DNA from: Vulcanimicrobium sp035943995
GTDB taxonomy: Bacteria; Vulcanimicrobiota; Vulcanimicrobiia; Vulcanimicrobiales; Vulcanimicrobiaceae
Length of the DNA stretch: 64,000 nucleotides
Direction of reading: 5' to 3'
NCBI GenBank assembly: GCA_035943995.1
Contig: DASZBS010000104.1
Span: 1-64,000, forward strand
Shown here: one piece after another, positions 51,286 to 58,680 of the stretch
How positions within the stretch are numbered: position 1 is the stretch's first letter
Layout: each line of letters begins with the position of its first letter
Notes under the pieces: model-generated
The model's input: only the letters and a program-made list of their open reading frames with translations
Databases searched by the model: none
Told to the model about the DNA's origin: nothing
Position numbers and translations under genes: made by a program

Positions 51286-52203
51286 GTGCGTGCTGTTACG
51301 GTCGTCACGTCGTACGACGGACGCCTCGATCTCGTGGATGCGTTCGTGCGGCGAACAGCCGCCGAGATCCTGATCGCGGTTTGGCCCGAGGACGACGACG
51401 CACGGCGCATGCTGCACGCGCTCGCGCACGCAGGACACCGGGTGCACGTGGTCGAGGTGATAGGGTCGCGTGACGACGGCATCGAGAACCAACTCGTCTG
51501 GATGGCGGCGCATCTTCTTCAAGCGACGTGGATCGTGCGGCTCGCTCTCGATGAAGTCCTCCACGCCTTGCAGCCCGGGCCGGGCGCGTTCTTGAGCGGT
51601 AAGGCGATACGCGCGCGCGGGCCGCTCGTCGAGACGCCGGTGGTCGTGGAGGAGAAACACCGAGCGGTGCTGCGAACCACGACGGTCCCCGGTCCCGCGC
51701 ACAAGGAACACATCGCGTTCGTCGCGCTGCCGGGCCGCGCGCGCAGCGTGTTCGTCCCGCTGCACGGCCTCCCCGTGGCGCGCGAGATTCGGCTGACGCT
51801 CGACGTCTTCGGCAGCGCGATCGTCGACGTTGACGCGGTGTGGCTGTTCCGGCACGGCGACGTCCCGCTGTCCGTGCAGGGTGACGCACTCGCCTCGCTC
51901 TTGCGCGTCGAAGGCGGAGCGCACGCCGGCTCGCGCCGGACGGGCCTTTCGCTGCGCGCGCTCGCGGGACCGGTCCAGATGACGCTCGATGCGGCGGCCG
52001 CGCGGTCGCACGGATCGGCTGACGCGATCGAGCTGCGGATCACCGTGAACCCGCTCGCCGACGATGTGCTCGGCAACGCTGCGCTCGCCCGGGTGACAGC
52101 CCCGTATCGCGAGCCGTGGAGCGCGGCGGCGGCGCTCGCGGGCACGCTCGCCGAACGCGCAGATGCCGTCGGACTGCACGGGGCCCAAGCCGCCTGCGAA
52201 TGA
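51286..52203 (+). CDS. Hypothetical protein of polysaccharide cluster
   Basis: A 305-residue protein starting at GTG. The N-terminal 90 residues look like the start of a GT-A glycosyltransferase (V-T-V-V-T-S-Y-D-G-R, then I-V-R-L-A-L-D-E-V-L in place of a D-x-D). The rest is beta-rich and does not continue as a known transferase. It is the first of three genes coupled by ATGA overlaps, so it probably acts in the same pathway as a transferase or modifying enzyme. Confidence 0.55.
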   Translation: MRAVTVVTSYDGRLDLVDAFVRRTAAEILIAVWPEDDDARRMLHALAHAGHRVHVVEVIGSRDDGIENQLVWMAAHLLQATWIVRLALDEVLHALQPGPGAFLSGKAIRARGPLVETPVVVEEKHRAVLRTTTVPGPAHKEHIAFVALPGRARSVFVPLHGLPVAREIRLTLDVFGSAIVDVDAVWLFRHGDVPLSVQGDALASLLRVEGGAHAGSRRTGLSLRALAGPVQMTLDAAAARSHGSADAIELRITVNPLADDVLGNAALARVTAPYREPWSAAAALAGTLAERADAVGLHGAQAACE

Positions 52204-53057
52204 CGGTTCGTCAGCTGCTTGCCGGCTATCGTGGCTCGCGCGTACACGTCTTGCCGAACCCGGGCAACGGCGGCGACGGATTGATCCAACTCGGACTGCG
52301 GCGCCTGTGCGCGGAGTTCGATCTGCGGGTTTGCGAGCTGTATTCGCCGCAGTCGGCCCGCGGCGAACTGCTGCTGGCCCCTGGCGCCGGCAACCTGAGC
52401 GCGGCATATCACAGCGTCGCCGAGCGAATCGATCCGTATCTGAACAGCTTTCGGACCGTCTGCATTCTGCCGACGAGCGTTCAAACCGACGTGCCCGCGG
52501 TCCAGCGCTTTTTGCGGCACTTGCCGCACGGCGCGCACGTGTTCTGCCGTGAGACCGTGAGCCTGGCGCAAGTCCGCGCGCTGCTCGGCGATGCGGCTAG
52601 CGTGCACCTCGATCATGACCTCGCGTTCGAGGCTGATCTGCGTCCGTGGGCGCGCCCGGGCTACGGCACGCTGTACGCCTTTCGCTCCGATCCCGAGAGC
52701 TTGGATGAGCCGATACCGCCCGGAAATTTCGACGTCTCCGGCATCACCGGCGAATGGATGGCCGAACTGCTGCTCGACGTCGTGGCGTCACATGCGGTGG
52801 TCCATACGGACCGCGCGCACGTCGCGATAGCGGCGGCGCTGCTCGGCCGGGACACCCACCTGTACGCGACGTCCTACCATAAGATGCGCGGTATCCACGA
52901 GCATTCGCTCGCGGGCTACGCAAACGTGCAATTTCACGAGCGGCACGGCACGTTGGCGCATCCGGTCGCCGGCGGCGGCGATGACCCGCGCCACGCCGTG
53001 TGGCGCCGGCGCGCCGCCGCGCTGATGGGCGTGCGCGCCGCCGAGGGGTTCGCATGA
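52200..53057 (+). CDS. Polysaccharide pyruvyl transferase-like protein
   Basis: A 285-residue protein of the CsaB/ExoV pyruvyl transferase family. It shows the early N-P-G-N-G-G-D-G-L-I-Q-L-G motif, L-A-P-G-A-G-N-L and L-P-T-S-V-Q-T near residue 95, V-F-C-R-E near 119, and a late T-D-R-A-H-V-A-I-A-A-A-L-L-G. Such enzymes add ketal pyruvate to surface sugars. Its ATG overlaps the previous stop and its own stop overlaps the next ATG. Confidence 0.87.
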   Translation: MTVRQLLAGYRGSRVHVLPNPGNGGDGLIQLGLRRLCAEFDLRVCELYSPQSARGELLLAPGAGNLSAAYHSVAERIDPYLNSFRTVCILPTSVQTDVPAVQRFLRHLPHGAHVFCRETVSLAQVRALLGDAASVHLDHDLAFEADLRPWARPGYGTLYAFRSDPESLDEPIPPGNFDVSGITGEWMAELLLDVVASHAVVHTDRAHVAIAAALLGRDTHLYATSYHKMRGIHEHSLAGYANVQFHERHGTLAHPVAGGGDDPRHAVWRRRAAALMGVRAAEGFA

Positions 53058-54028
53058 GCGTTCTCGCCGGCTTGGCCCGCGTGAAGAACGAGGCGGACGT
53101 GATCGAAGCGTTCGTGCGCCATCACGTCGCACTGCTCGATCATCTCGTCGTCGTCGACAACGCATCGACGGACGGCACCCGACAGATTCTCGCCGCGCTC
53201 GTCGCGGAACGCCTGGCGCTGACCGTCCTGGACGATGCGACGATCGCCTATCGCCAGTCCGAACTGATGACGTACTTGACACGCGCATGCTGCGTGAGCC
53301 TCGGCTGCGATCGTGTGTTCTTGCTCGACGCCGACGAGTTGCTCGGTGTGCGCACCCGCGAGGACCTCGACGCCGCGCTCGCGGCGATACCGTACGAGTC
53401 GCACGCGCTGATTGCGTGGCGTACCTATGTGCCGACCGCGCGCGACGACGCGGCCGAACCGGAGGCGTTCCGCCGTATCGTGCACCGGCGGGTCGCGGAG
53501 CCCTTTCCCACGTCGAAGGTCGCGGTCTCGCGGACGATCCTGCGCCGTCCGGACGCGATCGTGGTGCAAGGCAATCACGCCGTCCGCTCATGGTCGCCGG
53601 ATTGCTCGTCGGCACCGCTGACCGGCGCGTTCATCGCGCACTTCCCCGTACGTTCCGTCGCGCAGCTCAAGCTCAAAATACTCGCGGGCTGGAACGCGTA
53701 CCTGGCGATGGGATACGAGTTGGCCGGGCTCGGCTACCAGTGGCGCGAGCTGTACGAGCGGATCTATTCGGGGGGCACGTTCAGCCAGGCGGATCTGTAC
53801 GCATCCGCGGCTTCGTACCCGATGCCCATGCCGGTGGACCATTCAATCGACGTGGTCGTTGACGCGTTCGAGGTACCGGCCGCGCGTTATTCGGCCCTGC
53901 GCGTGAGCGACCCGGACGTCGTCGCCGCGCGGCTGCTCGAGCAACTGAGCCGCACCGTCGCCGTGGCCGCGAGCGACGCGGCTCGCGCCATGCGGTCGCT
54001 GCATGCGATCGAGCCCGAGCTCCGGTGA
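53054..54028 (+). CDS. GT2-like glycosyltransferase, copy C
   Basis: A 324-residue enzyme starting M-S-V-L-A-G-L-A-R-V-K-N-E-A. It has V-V-D-N-A-S-T-D-G-T and the D-x-D in F-L-L-D-A-D-E-L-L, related to but more distant from the two enzymes at 38-41 kb. The A-H-F-P-V-R-S segment also matches them (H-F-P-V-R-S, H-F-P-M-R-S). It ends the three-gene overlapping operon. Confidence 0.85.
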   Translation: MSVLAGLARVKNEADVIEAFVRHHVALLDHLVVVDNASTDGTRQILAALVAERLALTVLDDATIAYRQSELMTYLTRACCVSLGCDRVFLLDADELLGVRTREDLDAALAAIPYESHALIAWRTYVPTARDDAAEPEAFRRIVHRRVAEPFPTSKVAVSRTILRRPDAIVVQGNHAVRSWSPDCSSAPLTGAFIAHFPVRSVAQLKLKILAGWNAYLAMGYELAGLGYQWRELYERIYSGGTFSQADLYASAASYPMPMPVDHSIDVVVDAFEVPAARYSALRVSDPDVVAARLLEQLSRTVAVAASDAARAMRSLHAIEPELR

Positions 54029-54157
54029 GCCGGCGATCCCCCGAGCCTGCGCAAAAATCCGGCCTCATAACTCCATCATGACCTGGGGTGCCTCGGCAGG
54101 TATGTTGAGATCGGTTCCGGCACATTTCCGGACCTTAACCGGCGAAGGAGCCCTTCA

Positions 54158-54394
54158 GTGCCTTTGATTCAGGTAAGCGTAATCAAGAACGTGTTCACTC
54201 CCGAGCAAAAAACGCAGATGATCACCCGGCTGACCGATGCGATGGTGTCGATCGAGGGCGAGAACATGCGCGGCGTGACCTGGGTGAAGATCGACGAGAT
54301 CGAGAGCGGCGATTGGGGGATCGGCGGCCAGGCGCTGACCACGGAGGCCGTGAGGGCGCTCGCCGCCGGTAAGACGCCCGCCACCGTGGGATGA
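54158..54394 (+). CDS. 4-oxalocrotonate tautomerase-family protein
   Basis: A 78-residue protein whose GTG start is followed by the Pro that becomes the catalytic N-terminus (P-L-I-Q-V-S-V-I). The helix around F-T-P-E-Q-K-T-Q-M-I and the V-T-W-V-K-I-D-E-I strand fit small tautomerases, which move protons in unsaturated keto acids. It stops 1 base before the GTG of the large regulator, so the two are coupled. Confidence 0.87.
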   Translation: MPLIQVSVIKNVFTPEQKTQMITRLTDAMVSIEGENMRGVTWVKIDEIESGDWGIGGQALTTEAVRALAAGKTPATVG

Positions 54395-54395
54395 C

Positions 54396-56342
54396 GTGAC
54401 CGCGACCGAAACGCGTCGCGGCGAGCTGCCGTTCGTTGGGCGTATCGAGGAGCTCACGTTCCTCGACCGCCTGACGAGCGGGCGACTCCCATCGATTACC
54501 TTCGTCAACGGCATCAGCGGGATCGGGAAGTCGCGCCTTCTCGACGCGTTTTCACAACTGCGGCGCACGGCCGGGGCGGCCGTCCTGCGGATTGACTGCC
54601 GTCTTGTCGAACCGACGGAAGGCGGCTTCTTCCGCGAGCTCGGCAACGCCGCGGGCGACGACATCGGATCGAACGCCGAAGCGTCGCGTCGCCTCGGCGA
54701 ACTTGGGAGCGTCGTCCTGGTCTTCGACGATATCGATGCGCTGCGCATGCTGGACGCATGGCTGCGCCGCGTTTTCGTGCCCGCCTTGCCCTCGAACGTC
54801 CATGTCGTGTTCAGCGGTCACAATGCGCCGCTATCGGCGTGGCTGCAGATGCCATGGCACGGTACGTTCCGAAACCTCGAGCTCGGACCGCTCGACGATG
54901 CGGACGCGGTCGCGTTGCTGACGGGAAGCGGGATCGAGCCGAGGCAGGCAGCGCGCGTCAATCGGATCGCTCGCGGCCACCCGCTCGCCCTGACGCTGGC
55001 AGCGACGACGCTACAAAGCGCGAACGATCCGGCGCTCGAGGACCTGGCGTTCCACCGCATGATCGATGAGCTCGCGCGACGGCATCTCGCCGAGATTACC
55101 GATTCCGTCACCCGCCGCGCCGTCGAGGCCGCGGCGGTCGTCCGGAGCATCACGGTGCCCCTGCTCGGCGCAATGCTGCCCGATGTAGCACCAAGCGACG
55201 CCTACGAACGGTTGCGGTCGCTTCCGCTCATGCGGCTTGCCCGGGACGGCTTGCAGTTGCACGATACCGTGCGCGAGGCGATCGCGCGCGAGCTGCGAAG
55301 TTCCGATCCGCAACGTTACCTTGCGCTGCGTCGCGCCTGCTGGAGCCGGCTGTTGCGCGACTTGCGAACGGCGCCGCCGGCGGAATTGTGGCGACATACC
55401 GCCGATCTTCTGTACTTGCTCGAAAACCCGGTCGTCCGTGAAGCGTTCTTCCCCTCCGGCGCGCAGATGTACGCGGTCGAGCCCGCGCGGGAGACAGATC
55501 AGGCCCAAATCCTGACGATCGCCGAGCGGTATGACGGTTCCGCCGGAGTACGCTCGACGTCGGCGTGGTGGACGCACAGCGCGGACAGTTTCGGCGTCGC
55601 TCGCGATCGCGACGGCGATGTCGCCGGTTACTACGTCCTGTTCGAAGCCGAACGGCTCGGCACGACGCCGCCGCTCGACGATCCGGTGCTCGCGCAATGG
55701 TCAGCGCATCTTGCCGCCAACCCTGTAGCGCCCGGCGAGCGAGTCTTCTTCTTACGACGCTGGCTCTCGCGAACCGACGGCGAAGTTCCATGCGCTGTCC
55801 AGGCGGCGTGTTGGATTGACATCAAGCGCGCATACATGGCGCTGCGCCCGCGCTTGCGACGCGTGTATTTGGCAGTCCGCAATGTCGCGCTGTACGCCGA
55901 AGCGGCCACCCAACTCGGCTTTGTGATTCTCGACGGGTGCGCCACTACCGTCGACGGTGAGCCCTACGTCACGGCGATGCTAGACTTCGGTCCCGCTTCC
56001 GTTGACGGGTGGTTCGCGAAGCTCGTGGCCGCGGAACTCGGCATCGCAACAAGCGGCCTGCTCGACGTCGGCGCCCGTGAGCTCGTCGTCGGATCGCGCC
56101 GTTCGGCATTGACACGGCGGGAGTTCGATACGCTCCATTATCTTGTGCAGCGCTCGGGAAATGCCGTCCATCGCGAGGAGATTCTTAGCGACGTTTGGGG
56201 CGACGCGGCTGATGTTTCGAGTAACGTCGTGGACGTCGTAGTGCGTTCGCTCCGAAAGAAACTCGCCGAGCGCGCCGACGTGATCGAGACGATCTCTGGC
56301 TTTGGCTATCGCCTGTGCGACGGCGAGGCGACGAACGACTAG
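54396..56342 (+). CDS. ATPase, acetyltransferase-like and OmpR-type DNA-binding regulator
   Basis: A 648-residue three-part protein. Residues 10-260 are a STAND-type ATPase with Walker A G-I-S-G-I-G-K-S (about 39-46) and Walker B V-V-L-V-F-D-D-I-D. Residues of about 355-535 read like a GNAT acetyltransferase fold (R-V-Y-L-A-V-R-N-V-A-L-Y-A-E-A-A-T-Q-L-G-F). The last 100 residues are a PhoB/OmpR winged helix: L-T-R-R-E-F-D-T-L, H-R-E-E-I-L-S-D-V-W-G, V-D-V-V-V-R-S-L-R-K-K-L, G-F-G-Y-R-L. It likely controls genes in response to a small ligand, perhaps of the coupled tautomerase. Confidence 0.82.
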   Translation: MTATETRRGELPFVGRIEELTFLDRLTSGRLPSITFVNGISGIGKSRLLDAFSQLRRTAGAAVLRIDCRLVEPTEGGFFRELGNAAGDDIGSNAEASRRLGELGSVVLVFDDIDALRMLDAWLRRVFVPALPSNVHVVFSGHNAPLSAWLQMPWHGTFRNLELGPLDDADAVALLTGSGIEPRQAARVNRIARGHPLALTLAATTLQSANDPALEDLAFHRMIDELARRHLAEITDSVTRRAVEAAAVVRSITVPLLGAMLPDVAPSDAYERLRSLPLMRLARDGLQLHDTVREAIARELRSSDPQRYLALRRACWSRLLRDLRTAPPAELWRHTADLLYLLENPVVREAFFPSGAQMYAVEPARETDQAQILTIAERYDGSAGVRSTSAWWTHSADSFGVARDRDGDVAGYYVLFEAERLGTTPPLDDPVLAQWSAHLAANPVAPGERVFFLRRWLSRTDGEVPCAVQAACWIDIKRAYMALRPRLRRVYLAVRNVALYAEAATQLGFVILDGCATTVDGEPYVTAMLDFGPASVDGWFAKLVAAELGIATSGLLDVGARELVVGSRRSALTRREFDTLHYLVQRSGNAVHREEILSDVWGDAADVSSNVVDVVVRSLRKKLAERADVIETISGFGYRLCDGEATND

Positions 56343-56429
56343 ACGATCCTGCGCTGTAGCCGTGAGTCACTGCCGAACCATCATCCGCGCGTACAGGCCG
56401 CGACTTGATGCGTTACGAAGAGGTTGGAC

Positions 56430-56819
56430 GTGAAAGTACAACTTGGCGCGGTCTGGCATTTCAGCCTTGCCGTCATAGACCCGGAGAAGAGCGCGCAGTT
56501 TTGGACTAAGAACTTCGATCTGCATGAAATGTTCCGGTCCGATGAGGCCATCGCGCTGACGAACGACGCAATTATCATCGGGTTCTTCAAAGGTACACCA
56601 CATCCGGACACGATTGACCACATGTCGTTTTACCTCGACAGTATGCGCGCGCTACACGAAGCGCTCGAGATGCTGAAGAAAAACGGCGTAGAACTGGAAG
56701 ATCCCGGCAACGAGATCGGCCCAACATCGCCGGGCTCGCCGCATATGGGCCTGTGGTTTCACGATCCGGACGGGTATCGCTGGGAGCTGTCGGTTCAGAA
56801 CGGTGCCCGCGAGCGCTAA
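56430..56819 (+). CDS. Glyoxalase/VOC-family protein
   Basis: A 129-residue single VOC domain. The first half has G-A-V-W-H-F-S-L-A-V-I-D-P-E-K-S-A-Q-F-W and the second H-M-S-F-Y-L-D-S...G-L-W-F-H-D-P-D-G-Y-R-W-E-L. The paired His/Glu positions of metal-binding VOC enzymes (H near residue 10, H and E in the second repeat) are present. The start GTG 56430 follows GAAGAGG. Role unknown. Confidence 0.82.
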   Translation: MKVQLGAVWHFSLAVIDPEKSAQFWTKNFDLHEMFRSDEAIALTNDAIIIGFFKGTPHPDTIDHMSFYLDSMRALHEALEMLKKNGVELEDPGNEIGPTSPGSPHMGLWFHDPDGYRWELSVQNGARER

Positions 56820-56914
56820 CCGCGCAGCGCTGACGAGGCGATATTCACCGTCCGAAAAAGACGGCGCCATGCGGGATTACCCCGCCGCTCCAGCCGTCGG
56901 CCCACGTTACGCGT

Positions 56915-57233
56915 CTACATGAAGCCGCGACAAGGGTCATCGCGCCCTTCAAGTGCGTCTAACGTTTCCCACGGTGCCGGATAGAAGCTCGGCTCGATCG
57001 GCACCGCGGGCCAGCGAAAGTGCGCGCGCAACGCATGATACGATGGCGAATCGGGGAGCGAGAAGCGGTCGAAGACGTCGCGCCAATCGCGAAAGAGCGC
57101 GACGGTGTCGCGATCGGGCGGCACGCCGAAGTCGCACGCCGCGCAGATGCGCTGGAGCGTAGTCGGCGCGGTCGTAGTCGTCCTCGAATCCCTCGCCGTG
57201 CTCGACGTCGGGGTAGACGCTGTGGTCGATCAC
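56915..57233 (-). pseudogene. Frameshifted hypothetical gene
   Basis: From GTG 57233 the frame reads V-I-D-H-S-V-Y-P-D-V-E-H-G-E-G and is sensible to about 57170. From there the sensible peptide (T-L-Q-R-I-C-A-A-C-D-F-G-V-P-P-D-R-D, then L-F-R-D-W-R-D-V-F-D-R-F) is one frame over and ends at 56915. The joined product would be about 106 residues. Its start overlaps the stop of a small upstream ORF. A mutation or a base-call error is likely. Confidence 0.6.
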
Positions 57234-57403
57234 CGTGGCGGTGCTTCGCTGTCGTGCCGTCGTTCTCCGCGACCTACGACCGGCGGGGCCGTGAACTCAT
57301 CGCGGTACCACCTCCGCAGTTCGGCAGCAACGGCTCTGCGCTCCGCAGCTTTCGGCACCGAGAGCGCCGATCGCGTCGGCGTCAAAAAGCGCCGGCATTG
57401 CAT
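57230..57403 (-). CDS. Small hypothetical ORF upstream of the frameshifted gene
   Basis: A 57-residue basic product from ATG 57403 (M-Q-C-R-R-F-L-T-P-T-R-S-A), with a helical A-A-E-R-R-A-V-A-A-E-L-R-R-W-Y segment. Its stop overlaps the next GTG (GTGA), which supports translation. No family recognised. Confidence 0.4.
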   Translation of the reverse strand: MQCRRFLTPTRSALSVPKAAERRAVAAELRRWYRDEFTAPPVVGRGERRHDSEAPPR

Positions 57404-57424
57404 GGCGAAATTCGCCGCATACGC

Positions 57425-57453
57425 TTGCTCGGCGCATGTGCGAATGCTATAAT
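57425..57453 (+). promoter_or_regulatory. Consensus-like promoter of the winged-helix operon
   Basis: TTGCTC (57425-57430), 17 bases, then a perfect TATAAT (57448-57453). It drives the three genes beginning at 57527. Such a close match to the housekeeping consensus is rare in this high-GC window. Confidence 0.82.
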
Positions 57454-57485
57454 GTAGCTACGCGCACACGCGCATACAATATAGC

Positions 57486-57517
57486 GACTCGGCCGGTGCG
57501 CTAACACCGACCGAGTC
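57486..57517 (+). promoter_or_regulatory. Leader hairpin before the winged-helix operon
   Basis: GACTCGGCCGGTG and CACCGACCGAGTC, 13-bp arms with one mismatch, enclose six bases. The hairpin sits between the promoter and the ATG at 57527 and ends 9 bases before it, where it could hide the ribosome-binding region or bind a protein. Confidence 0.7.
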
Positions 57518-57526
57518 CGTCACCCG

Positions 57527-57844
57527 ATGGAAGTAACCCACCGAATGACAAACGCACGATTCGACGCGCTCGCGTCGAAAACCCGGTCACGCCGTGGCGG
57601 ACGATATCGCCACACCGAACGCGGCACCATCGGCTTCTGCCTCGTCCGCGTCATCTGGCTCACCGCGATCTTCGCCCGCCGCGAATCGGTGACGATCGCG
57701 GAATACCGCCGCCGGTTCGGCGTCTCGCTGCGCTCGTTCCGCCGCGACCTCGCACTGATCCGCGAAGCCGGCTTCTACCTCGAAGCGGCAGCCGCGGGCA
57801 CGTACCGCATGGTCTGCTTCGCACGCGACTACGATGAGGTGTAG
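57527..57844 (+). CDS. Small winged-helix protein, paralogue 1
   Basis: A 105-residue basic protein (an ATG six codons later is also possible). The core R-R-E-S-V-T-I-A-E-Y-R-R-R-F-G-V-S-L-R-S-F-R-R-D is a DeoR/HTH_11-type helix-turn-helix like that heading WYL regulators, but no WYL or ligand domain follows. It shares Y-R-R-R-F-G-V-S and F-R-R-D with the next gene. It may be a DNA- or RNA-binding regulator of an accessory element. Confidence 0.7.
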   Translation: MEVTHRMTNARFDALASKTRSRRGGRYRHTERGTIGFCLVRVIWLTAIFARRESVTIAEYRRRFGVSLRSFRRDLALIREAGFYLEAAAAGTYRMVCFARDYDEV

Positions 57845-57845
57845 C

Positions 57846-58148
57846 GTGCAACGACGACTGCGCTTCCAATGGATCCTGCCCGACCACGATCCGGATTACG
57901 ATCGGCCCAATCTCGCAGCGTGGGCGGAAGCCGTCGCGCACCGGTTCGTGCGCCGGTTGTGGCTCAGCGTGCTCATGGTGCTCGACCACCCGCCGCTTTA
58001 TCGCGACTACCGCAGGCGCTTCGGCGTCTCGATGGACACTTTCCGCCGCGACAAGAGAAAGGTGCGCCTTAAGGTCTGGTACGTCTACGCAGTCCTGAAC
58101 GGTCAGTACCGCACGTGCATCTACATTGAGAGTATATCCCATGAGTAG
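57846..58148 (+). CDS. Small winged-helix protein, paralogue 2
   Basis: A 100-residue protein starting at GTG after a GAGGTG sequence. An ATG at 57834 would add four residues and overlap the previous gene. It has D-Y-R-R-R-F-G-V-S-M-D-T-F-R-R-D-K-R-K like paralogue 1, and a Tyr-rich strand end (Y-V-Y-A-V-L-N-G-Q-Y-R-T-C-I-Y). The segment encoding R-R-L-R-F-Q-W-I-L is duplicated at 17808. It overlaps the next gene by 8 bases. Confidence 0.7.
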   Translation: MQRRLRFQWILPDHDPDYDRPNLAAWAEAVAHRFVRRLWLSVLMVLDHPPLYRDYRRRFGVSMDTFRRDKRKVRLKVWYVYAVLNGQYRTCIYIESISHE

Positions 58149-58467
58149 GAAGAACGTCGTCCCGTTCAGGCCGCCCGAGTCGTTCAAACGCTTCGGCATC
58201 GATTGGACGCGCGAAGCTGCAAACTACGGCGAGCGAACGCTGCGCGAGGCGTACCTCACCTATGAGCTCTCGTGCGGCCAAGACGGCCTGGTATCGATTC
58301 TCCTTCTGGCCATCGTGTCCCGACGGCAAGGAGCGGTTCCCGTGGATCTTCAAGCGTCCGCGGAATTCGCGGAAGTCATGCTGTCGATGACGCTGCGGAA
58401 GCACCGGGACGATGCCGTGGAGGCAGTCCATCGCTACGTCACGCAGAGCGGGACGGTATGGACGTAA
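58141..58467 (+). CDS. Hypothetical protein, third gene of the winged-helix operon
   Basis: A 108-residue protein starting M-S-R-K-N-V-V-P-F-R-P-P, a start often seen in small plasmid- or phage-linked proteins. The centre is hydrophobic (S-I-L-L-L-A-I-V-S-R) and the end helical. No family recognised. The overlap with paralogue 2 shows it belongs to the same unit. Confidence 0.6.
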   Translation: MSRKNVVPFRPPESFKRFGIDWTREAANYGERTLREAYLTYELSCGQDGLVSILLLAIVSRRQGAVPVDLQASAEFAEVMLSMTLRKHRDDAVEAVHRYVTQSGTVWT

Positions 58468-58680
58468 TCAGCAGCGTGGGATGCGCGCGTTCGTACGCAG
58501 GCATGTTTCACCGAATCGCCGGCCGCCCCCGGGGTGTGGCGAGCACCGCTCGCGCGGGCTCGCAGGAACGGCCGACGATCCGAGCCCGCGCTTATCCGCG
58601 CATCACATCGGCAGCAATCCTCGAGAGGTGTGGCTCTCAAGTCGCCTCGCCGACATACGCACGGGCACGGACGATGGGTA

